Shown here piece by piece: positions 24,789 to 34,094 of a DNA stretch of 64,000 nt. The stretch lies in contig NZ_WRXM01000003.1 of assembly GCF_010119205.1 (NCBI RefSeq), positions 248,001-312,000 of the forward strand, in the 5' to 3' direction. The first letter of the stretch is position 1, and each line of letters begins with the position of its first letter. The notes below the pieces were generated by a model that saw only the letters and a list, made by a program, of their open reading frames with translations, was not told where the DNA came from and searched no databases. Both the position numbers and the translations under genes were made by a program. This DNA comes from Haloarcula limicola. GTDB taxonomy: Archaea; Halobacteriota; Halobacteria; Halobacteriales; Haloarculaceae.

Positions 24789-25805
24789 CTATGTCTCTGT
24801 TAGCGACTCCTTGTCAAGTACCATCGGTCCGATATTGGCAGTCCGTCGCGCGACCGTCGCAGTACGGAGAATATAGCTAGCCAGAAACGCGATAGGGAGG
24901 CTAGCGATCGTAATTAGGAGAATCGCCGTCAGGGGAAGGAGAGGGTCCGGCACTGTTGTGACGCCGTTGCTACCGTAGATCGTATTCAGAACGACGCCAC
25001 TCAGGAGACCGGGAATACCGACTGCCAGAATTAGTCGCGATGCTTTTCCGAGTTCCCGACGCGTGTACAGAGTCTTGAAATGGGCTCGGGCGATGCTGAA
25101 CACCTTCATGAGTTCGGTAATCGATTCGAGTGAATCGGAAGCCTCGTCGGAGAGGCTATCTCCGTATTCAGCTAGTATCATTCGAGCGAGATGCGCGTGC
25201 CAGCCGTAATTATCGGTAATCGCACCGGACAGAGCGTTGAATGGTCCTGAGCCGCTGAGATCTCGCTTGAGGTTTTCTATATTTTGATCGGTCGTGTCGC
25301 AGTACTCCTCTATCAGGTCACGGAGTTCTGGCTCCGTGATTTCAGATTTCGCTGTATTTAAGCGAGCGATCTCATCCAACGTGCTGTCTGCGAGAACGCT
25401 AAGCATCTCGACGGGTTCCGAAGGCGTCGTATCGACCTCGGTCGCCCTCTCGAACCGCTGCCGAAAATCCATCATGCCGTCGAGACGCTGCTGTATCTGC
25501 CCCGCTGGACCCGTTTCCTGCGATATGATCAACTGATTAATCGAAAGCGCGATAGTCAGTAGCGAAAACTCACCAGCCACGATTCCGGTCGAGAGGCGAG
25601 TCATACCCGCGGAATAGTCGAACGAAATTAAACCCACCACATGTACTACAGATAGAGAAAGGAAGGTCGCAAGCCCGATCAAGCCGGCCAGTAGTGCTCG
25701 GTCGCCGTTGAAGAATACCCAATCACGCACCCGCGAGAGTATAGAATCGTCACGATAAACCCGACTTTGGAACTGCTCTAATTCCTGTCTTAACTTATCG
25801 GACAT
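24789..25805 (-). CDS. Four-TM membrane protein of unknown function
   Basis: The 338-residue protein has two hydrophobic helices near 40-65 and 78-105, a mostly helical soluble region (about 110-255), and two further helices near 265-290 and 297-320. A motif GEFSLLTIALSINQLIISQE follows TM2 and recurs in uncharacterised haloarchaeal membrane proteins. No enzymatic motif is seen. It converges on the ion-channel gene, so ion transport or its regulation is possible but unproven. Confidence 0.72.
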   Translation of the reverse strand: MSDKLRQELEQFQSRVYRDDSILSRVRDWVFFNGDRALLAGLIGLATFLSLSVVHVVGLISFDYSAGMTRLSTGIVAGEFSLLTIALSINQLIISQETGPAGQIQQRLDGMMDFRQRFERATEVDTTPSEPVEMLSVLADSTLDEIARLNTAKSEITEPELRDLIEEYCDTTDQNIENLKRDLSGSGPFNALSGAITDNYGWHAHLARMILAEYGDSLSDEASDSLESITELMKVFSIARAHFKTLYTRRELGKASRLILAVGIPGLLSGVVLNTIYGSNGVTTVPDPLLPLTAILLITIASLPIAFLASYILRTATVARRTANIGPMVLDKESLTET

Positions 25806-26102
25806 CGTGGTCGCGAATTAAGGGAGACAACCGTAAGTCGTCGTTGTTGGCATCCGCAAGGGTCAGACGACTCCCTGCCTCAGCGGATGAGAGTGTCATC
25901 GTCGGTCTGAAGAATCCCTCTCAGTCGAGATACGACAGCATTCATATGGACCCTTAAAAATCGGAGACACCGCATGCACTTGAGAAGTGGAAGAACGTTT
26001 GTCGGCGACCCGCCAGTCGTTCCCTTGCAACCCTTCTTCCTAGGGTATCGAGTGGTAGCAGAGCCGGACCAGTATAATGGGAGAGGACATCGATAGTGAA
26101 CT

Positions 26103-28538
26103 ATGGATAACCATTCAGACCACGGACATTCCGACGCCTCTTCGGCGGAGTCCCGTCCTCAGCGGCTGGGTGGAACTGTCTTCTGCTGTCGTATTTGCCG
26201 ATTAGAAGCCAACGAGGGAACACGAGCAGCAACCGACCCATCGTTCCAACAGTCGTCCACACCAGAACGCGGAGAACGGACTACAGCCGGCGGAACCACC
26301 ACAGAGCCCGAACTGTCAGACGAACGCGGACAACACGATTCGGAGCACGGGTCCCATTCAGCTGAGCCCAAACAGGCTCGCCACGTAGAACGAGGTGATG
26401 AACACGGGGGACGCGACTCCCGGACAGAACGCGAGGATCACAGCGCACACACCGACCACACGGGCCACGAACGGATGTTCCGCCGGCGGTTCTGGGTCTC
26501 GCTCGTCCTCTCGATTCCGGTCGTCTTCTTCAGCGAGTTCATTCAGGACGTCTTCGGCTACACGGCCCCGACCTTTCCCGGAAGCGTCTGGATCACGCCC
26601 GTCCTCTCGGTGATCGTCTTCGCCTACGGCGGCGTGCCGTTCCTCTCGATGGCTCGGACCGAACTACAGAACCGCGAGCCGGGGATGATGATGCTCATCT
26701 CGCTGGCGATCACCGTCGCGTTCGTCTACTCTATCGCGAGCCTGTTCCTCGAGGGGACGACGCCCTTTTTCTGGGAACTCGTCACGCTGATCGATATCAT
26801 GCTGCTGGGCCACTGGATGGAGATGCGGTCGGTCCGGCAGGCCTCTGGCGCGCTCGACGAACTGGCGAAACTGATGCCCGACACCGCAGAGCGCGTCACC
26901 GAGAGCGGCGACACGGAAGAAGTGCCCGTCGCCGAACTCGGCGAAGGCGATGTCGTCCTCGTCCGTCCCGGTGCCTCGGTTCCCGCAGATGGCGAGGTCG
27001 TCGATGGCGAATCGTCCGTCGACGAGTCGATGATCACCGGCGAGTCACGACCCGTGGACAAGGAACTCGGATCCGAAGTGGTCGCGGGGACGGTCAACCA
27101 GGACGGAAGTCTCCGCGTCCGGGTGACGAAGACCGGCGACGAGACGACCCTCGCGGGCATCATGCGTCTGGTCGATGAGGCCCAGTCCTCGAAGTCCCGC
27201 ACGCAATTACTCGCTGACCGTGCGGCCGGGTGGCTGTTCTACATCGCACTCAGCGTCGCCGCGATCACGGCCGTCGCGTGGGTCGTCGCGGTCGGACTCA
27301 GCGTCGGCGTCCTCGAACGCGTCGTCACGGTCCTCGTCATCGCCTGTCCCCACGCGCTCGGCCTCGCCGTACCGCTTGTCGTCGCCATCAACACCTCCAC
27401 TGCCGCGAGGAACGGAATGCTCATCCGCGACCGGATCGCGATGGAAGAGGCTCGAAACCTCGATACGGTGATGTTCGACAAGACCGGGACGCTCACGAAA
27501 GGCGAGCAGGGCGTCGTCGGCATCCAGACTGCCGGTGACTGGGACGAAGAGCGAGCCCTCGAAGTCGCCGCCGGCGTCGAGGGCGACTCCGAGCACATGA
27601 TCGCTCGCGCCATCCGGACCGCCGCCGGAGAACGGGGCGTCCAACGAGCCAGCGTCTCGAACTTCGAGAACCTTCGCGGGCTCGGTGTCCGGGCAGTCGT
27701 CGACTTGGAGCCGCGAAGCGGCCCCGGACAGGCGAGCGGGGAGCACGAGGTGCAACGCGCCTCGGAAGAGCGGGCGGGGAGTGAAGCGACCCGCGAGCCG
27801 AGCGACCCGCGAGACGGCGACACGGTCTACCTCGGCGGACCAAACCTCATCGAGAAACTCGGTGTCGAGCGAGCCGACGGGATCGTCTCCTTCGCCGACG
27901 AGGCGGGCTCGAACGCCCAGACCGTCATCTACCTCATTCAGGACGAATCCGAGGTCGCGGCGGCATTTGCTCTTGCGGACGTGGTTCGTGAGGAGAGCCG
28001 GCGGGCCATCGAAGCGCTCCACGGGATGGGCATCGAGGTGGCGATGCTGACGGGCGACTCCGAGGCTGTCGCACGCGCCGTCTCTGCGGAACTCGGCATC
28101 GACCAGTACTTCGCTGAAGTGTTGCCCGAGGAGAAAGACACCAAAGTGGAGCGGCTCCAATCGGAGGGGAAGCTCGTCGCGATGGTCGGCGACGGCGTCA
28201 ACGATGCCCCCGCTCTGACGAGAGCCGACGTCGGTATCGCCATCGGGTCAGGCACCGACGTCGCTATCGAGTCGGGGGATATCATCCTCGTCGACAACAA
28301 TCCACTGGACGTGGTGCGGCTCATCCGGCTTTCGAAGGCGAGCTACCGGAAGATGCAGGAGAACCTCGTCTGGGCGACCGGCTATAACGTCGTCGCGCTC
28401 CCGCTCGCCGCCGGAATCCTCGCCCCGATCGGGATTCTGCTCTCGCCGGCGGTCGGGGCGGCGTTCATGTCGGTATCGACGATCATCGTCGCGATTAACG
28501 CCCGACGACTCAAGGGAGCCGATCTCTCTGTAGGATGA
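26103..28538 (+). CDS. copB: Copper-translocating P-type ATPase, CopB type (CPH motif)
   Basis: The 811-residue P1B ATPase has a His-rich N-terminal tail of about 125 residues instead of HMA domains, plus a small Cys cluster (FCCRICRLE, residues 27-35). Landmarks: TGES at about 312, the membrane CPH in VIACPHALG at about 415, [10 protein letters not shown] at about 458 and [10 protein letters not shown] at about 695. CPH defines the CopB subgroup, which exports Cu. The SEHP locus reads [10 protein letters not shown], so the usual Pro is Met. An insert of about 40 residues near 540-580 is acidic and low-complexity. It is monocistronic with a 297-bp upstream gap. Confidence 0.92.
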   Translation: MDNHSDHGHSDASSAESRPQRLGGTVFCCRICRLEANEGTRAATDPSFQQSSTPERGERTTAGGTTTEPELSDERGQHDSEHGSHSAEPKQARHVERGDEHGGRDSRTEREDHSAHTDHTGHERMFRRRFWVSLVLSIPVVFFSEFIQDVFGYTAPTFPGSVWITPVLSVIVFAYGGVPFLSMARTELQNREPGMMMLISLAITVAFVYSIASLFLEGTTPFFWELVTLIDIMLLGHWMEMRSVRQASGALDELAKLMPDTAERVTESGDTEEVPVAELGEGDVVLVRPGASVPADGEVVDGESSVDESMITGESRPVDKELGSEVVAGTVNQDGSLRVRVTKTGDETTLAGIMRLVDEAQSSKSRTQLLADRAAGWLFYIALSVAAITAVAWVVAVGLSVGVLERVVTVLVIACPHALGLAVPLVVAINTSTAARNGMLIRDRIAMEEARNLDTVMFDKTGTLTKGEQGVVGIQTAGDWDEERALEVAAGVEGDSEHMIARAIRTAAGERGVQRASVSNFENLRGLGVRAVVDLEPRSGPGQASGEHEVQRASEERAGSEATREPSDPRDGDTVYLGGPNLIEKLGVERADGIVSFADEAGSNAQTVIYLIQDESEVAAAFALADVVREESRRAIEALHGMGIEVAMLTGDSEAVARAVSAELGIDQYFAEVLPEEKDTKVERLQSEGKLVAMVGDGVNDAPALTRADVGIAIGSGTDVAIESGDIILVDNNPLDVVRLIRLSKASYRKMQENLVWATGYNVVALPLAAGILAPIGILLSPAVGAAFMSVSTIIVAINARRLKGADLSVG

Positions 28539-28733
28539 CGCCGATCGGGGGGCGAGGGTCAGTCAGACGACCGGGCGATCAGTGTCGCGAAGCAGCGGCC
28601 AGAGTTCGCCACGGAACGGACTAACGGAAGAGGCACCTTCTCCACCAGGGGCGACGTGGAGACCTCCCTGACCGCGGAGCTCGGGAGAGAGCCGACGTGT
28701 GAGATTTTTAACAATCGGACTCGAACTATCTGT

Positions 28734-29192
28734 ATGGAAGACGCTCGCTCGGTACGGATGAGTGCGGAAGATCGAAACGAGTTCCTAGGGAAGGGTGGGA
28801 CGGGCGTCATCTCGTTCGATTCGGCGAACGACGGTCCGCCGTATGCCCGGCCAATTTCGTATGGCTACGACGCAGATACGGGGAATTTCTACTTCCGGCT
28901 GGCCGTCGGTCCCGAGGACGCCGGAAAGAAAGCGTTCATCGACGAGGACGGGGAGATATCGTTCGTCACCTACGACGAGACGGGCAGCGGCTGGCGAAGC
29001 GTCATCGCAACCGGCAGTCTGGAGGAGATCACGAGATCAGCACTCGATCCCGAAGTCGCCGAAGCGATGCAGCGAATACGAATTCCGTTCGTGGACGTAT
29101 ACGACAGTCACCCCCTCACGCTGGAGTTCCGGTTCTTCCGGCTCACGCCGGACGAGGTCACCGGCCAGCAAGAGGCCGGGACCGGCGAGTGA
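28734..29192 (+). CDS. Pyridoxamine 5'-phosphate oxidase-like FMN-binding protein
   Basis: The 152-residue protein has the split-barrel pattern of the PNPOx-like family: VRMSAEDRNEFLGKGGTGVI, ARPISYGYDADTGNFYFRLA, DGEISFVTYDETGSGWRSVI and EFRFFRLTPDEVTG. Such proteins bind flavin or F420/heme-type cofactors; the substrate is unknown. The start ATG at 28734 is chosen because a TATA element (TTTTTAACA, about 28705-28713) lies about 22 nt upstream, as in leaderless haloarchaeal transcripts; an upstream ATG at 28656 would precede that promoter. Confidence 0.82.
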   Translation: MEDARSVRMSAEDRNEFLGKGGTGVISFDSANDGPPYARPISYGYDADTGNFYFRLAVGPEDAGKKAFIDEDGEISFVTYDETGSGWRSVIATGSLEEITRSALDPEVAEAMQRIRIPFVDVYDSHPLTLEFRFFRLTPDEVTGQQEAGTGE

Positions 29193-29314
29193 GCAGCCAG
29201 TCGGTGAGTCTCGATAGTCAGTCCATACCGAAATACGTTACCAAGTGGCGTAATTCCGTATTGTCGCCTCTCCCCCAACAGCTATCAGGTAGAGACGGGC
29301 CGCTAACTACCTGA

Positions 29315-30244
29315 TTAGCTATCAGCGAGGGTTTCGACCATAACTCGGCCACTCTCCGGTGTCTCGTCGATCAGGACGGCAGCCTGTCCCTCGATCAGGC
29401 GGTCGCCGTCCTCGTCGAGTACGTCGGTCGTGAGCTGATATTTATTCCTACCGAGGTCCGTGGCCACTTCACACACAGCGGTGAGTCGGTCATCGACTTC
29501 GGCCGGTTTGAGGAACGAGAGATCTTGTGAGAGGTAGATGGTCACACCGGGGAGACGGGCCAACGCGGCGCTTATCAACCCGCAAACGAGCGTCCCGTGA
29601 ACGATTCGCCGGCCGAACCGCGTCTGGCTGGCGTACTCTTCGTCGAGGTGAAGCCGGTTCGTGTCGCCGCTGGCTGTCGCGAAGCGCTTCACGTCCCGTT
29701 CGCTGACCGTCTTCGAGAACGTGACCCTGTCACCGACGTTGATACGGTTGTCGTCGAGCCCCGTGCTTTCGATATCCCAGTCCTCGTCCTCGTAGGCGGT
29801 CTCCTGTTGTCGATGGTAGCGGGCCGTCTGTCGCTCGTGGCCTCCGATTTCCCGCCGCTGAAGGATTTGCGGAACGTGCCGGACGATATCGTCGGTGCTG
29901 ACCAGCCCGACCAGTTCGTCGCCGTCGAAGACGACTAACCGGGCGACGCCGTGTTCGAACATCGTTTCGACTGCGTCGCCGAGGGTCGCGCTCGCATCGA
30001 CCGAGACGACGTCGGTCGACATGAACTCCGACAGCGAACGCTCCTCCGGATCCGACGCCTCGCCGAGTAGTCGCACGAAGTCGTCACTGGTGACGATCCC
30101 GATGACCTCGCCGCCCTCGACGACGACCAGCGACCCGATCGCGGCCGTACAACACCGTCCGGCGGCATCGCTGGCAGGTGTCTCGGGCGAAGCCGTCGTG
30201 ACCGGGCTGCTCATCACGTCGTTGACGCGAATCGGGAACGCCAT
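29315..30244 (-). CDS. CBS-pair and MaoC-like hydratase fusion protein
   Basis: The 309-residue protein joins a CBS pair (about 5-130: VNDVMSSPVTTASPETPASD, IGIVTSDDFVRLLGE, VSTDDIVRHVP) to a MaoC/hot-dog domain (about 175-300). The latter holds the hydratase site Asp and His in ATASGDTNRLHLDEEYASQ, followed by FGRRIVHGTLVCGLISA. Such domains hydrate enoyl-CoA; the CBS pair probably senses adenine nucleotides. The start MAFPIRVNDVM (30244) is preferred to a 24-residue hydrophobic extension. Divergent from the UspA gene. Confidence 0.85.
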   Translation of the reverse strand: MAFPIRVNDVMSSPVTTASPETPASDAAGRCCTAAIGSLVVVEGGEVIGIVTSDDFVRLLGEASDPEERSLSEFMSTDVVSVDASATLGDAVETMFEHGVARLVVFDGDELVGLVSTDDIVRHVPQILQRREIGGHERQTARYHRQQETAYEDEDWDIESTGLDDNRINVGDRVTFSKTVSERDVKRFATASGDTNRLHLDEEYASQTRFGRRIVHGTLVCGLISAALARLPGVTIYLSQDLSFLKPAEVDDRLTAVCEVATDLGRNKYQLTTDVLDEDGDRLIEGQAAVLIDETPESGRVMVETLADS

Positions 30245-30354
30245 GGTCGTAAGTCGGTTCGACGCGACAAGAGGGTATTTGACGAGAACGTACCAACTGA
30301 CGAAGAAGGCCGTCACTTAGGTTTACGACGTCCCGGTTCGATGTCACGAGCGGG

Positions 30355-30819
30355 ATGTCCGATTACGATCGACTCTTGGTCCCAACGGACGGCAGCGCCG
30401 TTGCGGAGGCAGCGAGCGAAACCGCTATTGAATTTGCCCGTCAATTCGATGCCGCTCTTCACGTGATTCACGTTCTCGAATCCGAGGAAGTCCCGGCCGA
30501 CGGTGACGACGACGCGGCCCGAGAGCGCGACAGCCGCAGCGAGGAGGCAACAACGACTATCGCTGGAATGGCGAGAGACGCGGGCGTCGAGACGCGAACC
30601 GCGTCTCTCGACGAACGCGAATCCGTCCACGACACGAGCCTCGGATACGCCGACGAACTCGATATCGACTGTATCGTCATGGGCACGCACGGCCGAACTG
30701 GCTTGGATCGGTATCTCCTCGGGAGCGTTACCGAACGGGTCACTCGGCTTACGGACGTCCAGTCCTCACGATCCGAGAGCGAGCGGCCGGCGAAGGAGGT
30801 CCCCGAAATTGAACGCTAA
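30355..30819 (+). CDS. UspA-type universal stress protein (probable C-terminal frameshift)
   Basis: The 154-residue product begins MSDYDRLLVPTDGSAVAEAA and contains the ATP-binding signature MGTHGRTGLDRYLLGSVTER. The last strand of UspA normally reads DVPVLTIR; here the frame gives DVQSSRSESERPAKEVPEIE. Inserting one base near 30759 restores DVPVLTIRERAAGEGGPRN with a stop at 30812. A one-base deletion in a C-run is therefore likely. The body of the protein is intact. Confidence 0.8.
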   Translation: MSDYDRLLVPTDGSAVAEAASETAIEFARQFDAALHVIHVLESEEVPADGDDDAARERDSRSEEATTTIAGMARDAGVETRTASLDERESVHDTSLGYADELDIDCIVMGTHGRTGLDRYLLGSVTERVTRLTDVQSSRSESERPAKEVPEIER

Positions 30820-30860
30820 CCTTCGTGCGCCTGTCACGAGGCTGTAGAGACAGAGTACCC

Positions 30861-31946
30861 GTGGATTCGACTCTCGACGAGATACTGACACAGGGGCGCA
30901 CGTCGGGCCCGTTAGTCGTCGGTGCTCTCGTCTCCCTGCTACTGTTCCTGTTCGCGGTCCAGTTGCTGGGTGCGTCCACAGCGGCCGCGGCTGCGCCGCT
31001 CGAACGGTTCTTCGGGCGGTACGTCACCGGAAATGGGCGAGCCCTAGGTGCGAGCTGGCTCGCCACGTACGTACTCACTAACGGGTCAGTGGTAGCGGCC
31101 CTCTCCATCTCGCTGTTCGAGACCGGGGTCCTCACGGCCTCACAGCTGTTCCTGATGCTCGCCGGTTCACGCCTCGGGGGTGCCGCCATCGTCCTCCTGA
31201 TCGGGGCGCTCGACTACTTCCAGAAGCGGCGCTATTCGTTCAGTGAGTCGACCAGGCTGGGGATACTGACTTTTCTCTTGTCACATTCGGTCTATCTACC
31301 GGCGACTGTCCTCGGGTACTTCCTGTTGCCGGTACTTCAGACGGGATTCGAGGGTGTCAGTAGCCGGATCGAACTCTCGGTTCGTCCGCTGGCGGCCTTC
31401 GATCCCGCGACGGGAGCCGTCGTCGATACCGTCGGCGTGGGCCCGGGGCTCGTGGTGGCCGTTCTCGTGCTGTTCGGAAGCATCACGCTCTTCGACCGGG
31501 TGCTCAAGCGGATCGACACCGAATGGCTCCGCGAGCGGTTCTTTCGCCGATTTCAGCACAAGTGGACTTCGTTTGGACTCGGCGTCCTCATCACCGGCGT
31601 GACGACCAGCGTCGCGTTCTCGCTGGGGGTGGTCGTCCCCCTCTATAACCGCGACTACATCGAACGGCGGGAGATCGTTCCCTACGTTCTGGGAGCGAAC
31701 ATCGGCACCTTCTTCGATACGGTGGTCGTCGCCGTACTGCTGGAATCCCCACGGGGCGTGGCTATCGTGTTATCACTCGTGGCCGTCGGGGCGACTATCA
31801 CAGTCGGAGCGCTGGTTCGGTTTTCGACGTACTTCCGGGCCGTCGAGACCATCCAAACTCGACTCGTTGCCGACCGTCGGTACCTACTCGGGTTTCTCGT
31901 CTCGTTGGGTGTCCTCCCGATATTGCTGGTTCTCCTCCCGTTCTAG
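30861..31946 (+). CDS. Na/Pi-cotransporter-like multi-spanning membrane protein
   Basis: From GTG at 30861 the protein is 361 residues with about eight hydrophobic segments. Internal similarity exists between TYVLTNGSVVAALSISLFE and LITGVTTSVAFSLGVVVPLY, and VLGANIGTFFDTVVVAVLLE matches the GANIGT repeat of Na/phosphate symporters (PF02690). The classic QSSS motif is not seen. The frame is open to an ATG at 30825; I prefer the GTG because the first residues otherwise lie in the UspA tail. Probable ion-coupled anion transporter. Confidence 0.7.
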   Translation: MDSTLDEILTQGRTSGPLVVGALVSLLLFLFAVQLLGASTAAAAAPLERFFGRYVTGNGRALGASWLATYVLTNGSVVAALSISLFETGVLTASQLFLMLAGSRLGGAAIVLLIGALDYFQKRRYSFSESTRLGILTFLLSHSVYLPATVLGYFLLPVLQTGFEGVSSRIELSVRPLAAFDPATGAVVDTVGVGPGLVVAVLVLFGSITLFDRVLKRIDTEWLRERFFRRFQHKWTSFGLGVLITGVTTSVAFSLGVVVPLYNRDYIERREIVPYVLGANIGTFFDTVVVAVLLESPRGVAIVLSLVAVGATITVGALVRFSTYFRAVETIQTRLVADRRYLLGFLVSLGVLPILLVLLPF

Positions 31947-32132
31947 TTCTGCGGTCGAGACAGTCTGTTCCGGCAGGAGCGAGTTCCGCGATACGGTGAC
32001 GTCACCCTCGCGGACATCCGCTCCTGCGCCGACGCGTGTCTCCGACTGCACCGCTGAGTATGACCGCCGTACAGTCAGACCGCGCTCTTTCGCGACCGAC
32101 CGGGTTATCCCTTCACCGTGGAGTCGCTCGTT

Positions 32133-32567
32133 TCAGGCATCCGTGGCCATCTCTCGCTCGATCTCGTCGAAAAGCGCACGCACGCGGTCCCGGATCCCGT
32201 CGCGAATCTCTCGGACACGATCGAGGTCTTTTCCGTCGGGATCGTCGAGCGCCCAGTCGCGGACGTCGACGTCGGAGTCGTCGGCATCGAGTTCGAGCGT
32301 CGAACACCCCATGGTGGCGACGTAGTCACACGATTCGAGTTCGACCGTCGAGATCTCCCGCGGCGTCCGCTCCGAGAGGTCGAATCCCGCTTCGCGCATC
32401 ACCTCGACGACGACGTCGTGAACGCGCTCGGCGGGATGGGTTCCGCCGGTGAGAATCTCGACCGCGTCGTCGAGCTCTCGACGCTCCCGCTCGCGCTCGG
32501 CGAACGCGGTCGACATCTGCGACCGCCCGGCGTTCTGGACACAGACGAAGGCGACGGTGGTGGTCAC
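32133..32567 (-). CDS. arsC: Low-molecular-weight phosphatase-type arsenate reductase
   Basis: The 144-residue protein carries the P-loop VCVQNAGRSQM (C-x5-R-S) and a distal DWALDDPDGKD with the general-acid Asp of the LMW phosphatase fold. Paired cysteines ESCDYVATMGCST could serve the thiol relay. It would reduce arsenate or act as a tyrosine phosphatase. The start is GTG at 32567, overlapping the stop of a 33-codon arsC-like fragment (GTGA), which itself is coupled to the ArsR gene, so arsenic response is the likely role. Confidence 0.85.
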   Translation of the reverse strand: MTTTVAFVCVQNAGRSQMSTAFAERERERRELDDAVEILTGGTHPAERVHDVVVEVMREAGFDLSERTPREISTVELESCDYVATMGCSTLELDADDSDVDVRDWALDDPDGKDLDRVREIRDGIRDRVRALFDEIEREMATDA

Positions 32568-32665
32568 GCGACCACCCCTCGCCGGGCGGACAGAGCACGT
32601 CGCGCCGCGGGTGCGACGGCGTTCCCGACGCAGACGAACGCGACTCGAACCGGCGTCTCGGTCAT
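32564..32665 (-). pseudogene. Truncated arsC-like N-terminus (33 codons) between arsR and arsC
   Basis: The fragment starts MTETPVRVAFVCVGNA, closely matching VAFVCVQNAGRSQM of the next gene, then diverges (VAPAARRALSARRGVVA) and stops. It overlaps the ArsR stop by ATGA and the ArsC start by GTGA. It looks like the 5' end of a deleted arsC paralogue kept because it preserves coupling. Confidence 0.6.
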
Positions 32666-33060
32666 CGCTCGGCCCCTCGCGTCTCGTCGAGGGCAGTCAG
32701 CAGCGCCTCGGCCCGGTCGGTCGCCTCGTAGTACCGCCAGGTGCCGTCCTTTCGCCGCGCGACGAGCCCGGCGTCGTGGAGATCGGAGAGGGCGTGACTG
32801 ATCGCGCTGTCGCTGACGTCCACGGTCGGGTTGATCTCGCAGACACACAGCTCCCGATCCGCGGCCTTCAGCAACCGGACGATACTGTATCGCGTCTCGT
32901 TCCCCAGCGTCTTGAGTGCGGTCAGGTCGGCGTCGGGATCCGGCGGGGTCTCCGACTGACACGAGCGCAGCGAATCGAGCCGCCCCTCGATATCCGCGTC
33001 ACAGCACTCACCGCTCTCCTCGGTGATGAGACGTTCCAGTCGTTCCGTCTGTGAGCTCAT
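32662..33060 (-). CDS. arsR: ArsR-family metal(loid)-responsive repressor
   Basis: The 132-residue protein has an ArsR winged helix: LKTLGNETRYSIVRLLKAAD, then ELCVCEINPTVDVSDSAISH and ALSDLHDAGLVARRKDGTWR. The Cys-x-Cys in ELCVCE is the inducer site of arsenite/cadmium sensors, and GECCDAD near residue 18 adds more thiols. It heads the arsR - fragment - arsC unit. A TATA-like GCTATATGC (minus strand, near 33083-33091) sits about 25 nt upstream, so the mRNA may be leaderless. Confidence 0.9.
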   Translation of the reverse strand: MSSQTERLERLITEESGECCDADIEGRLDSLRSCQSETPPDPDADLTALKTLGNETRYSIVRLLKAADRELCVCEINPTVDVSDSAISHALSDLHDAGLVARRKDGTWRYYEATDRAEALLTALDETRGAER

Positions 33061-33200
33061 GGATGAGTGGTTGAACAGTCATGCATATAGCTGCGTCGAG
33101 ATAGAGGGCGGGTTCAGGGGGTTACGCGACGCGCATTCGGTATCGCCACGAGAAGATGCATCGAGGCCGCCAGCCCCGAGTGCGGGAGCCGGGGTCGGAG

Positions 33201-34094
33201 TTACCGCCGCTCCAGTAACCACGCGGCGAGCGCGACCGGACCGACGACCCACGCGAGGGCAGTTACGAGCGTGACCGGGATCGACAGCCCCGCCTCGCGG
33301 ACGGCCGCGGCGAGCCCGCCCGCGAGAGCGTCGAACTGGGCCAGCGCCAGCACGCGGAAGCAGGCCGCCGGATTCGTCAGGACGGCGACGACGACGCCGG
33401 TCTCCGAGAGGTCGAGCGCCGCAATAGCGCCCAGTGCGAACAGCTCGTGGAGCAGGACGAACCAGAGCCAGACCGCCAGCGCGAGCCCCAGCGCGTGCGT
33501 CCGTTCGCGGGCCACCGTCGAGACCAGCAGGCCGAGCGCGAGGAATCCGCAGGCCGCGAGCAGCGCCGCGAGGGCGACGACGGCGTACGGACCGACGGCG
33601 TCCGGGCCGGTCAGGGCGGTCGCGAGCACGAGTCCGGGCGCGAAACCGACGAGCAGCGACCCGGCGAGCGCGCCGGCTCGACCCGCGTACTTCCCGACGA
33701 CGACGGTCCATGCGGGGGCCGGAAGCGACCTGACGAGCGCCAGCGACCCGCTCGCCTCGGGCCCGACGACGGCGTCGTAGCCGACCGCCAGCGCGACCAG
33801 CGGGACGAGGTAGACGCCGAGTTCGACCAGGCTCACCAACGCGGCGTCGAACCGGCCCGGACCCGCGGTGGAGGCCCCGAAGGCCACGACGGCGACCGAG
33901 AAGGCGGCGAAGACGAGCGTCGCGCCCAGGCTCCACCGCCGCCGCATCGCCAGCCGGTACTCGCGGGTCGCGAGCGCCCACGTTTTTCCGAGCGTGTCCC
34001 GCACTCTGTTCGCCGTATCACCGCTCAACGCCGGCGACTCGCGGACGTACCCGCCGTCCGTCTCGGCGTCGTCCGGCCGGGTCGATTCGGTCAC
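33201..34094 (-). CDS. nosY: ABC transporter permease of the nos cluster
   Basis: The 297-residue protein has six hydrophobic segments and the NosY-type element GPEASGSLALVRSLPAPAWT, then VVVGKYAGRAGALAGSLLVG. With NosF and NosD it forms the ABC machinery needed to mature the copper centres of nitrous oxide reductase. The start is GTG at 34094, overlapping the nosF stop by 4 bp. This is the last gene of the unit; no nosL follows before the arsR promoter. Confidence 0.87.
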   Translation of the reverse strand: MTESTRPDDAETDGGYVRESPALSGDTANRVRDTLGKTWALATREYRLAMRRRWSLGATLVFAAFSVAVVAFGASTAGPGRFDAALVSLVELGVYLVPLVALAVGYDAVVGPEASGSLALVRSLPAPAWTVVVGKYAGRAGALAGSLLVGFAPGLVLATALTGPDAVGPYAVVALAALLAACGFLALGLLVSTVARERTHALGLALAVWLWFVLLHELFALGAIAALDLSETGVVVAVLTNPAACFRVLALAQFDALAGGLAAAVREAGLSIPVTLVTALAWVVGPVALAAWLLERR

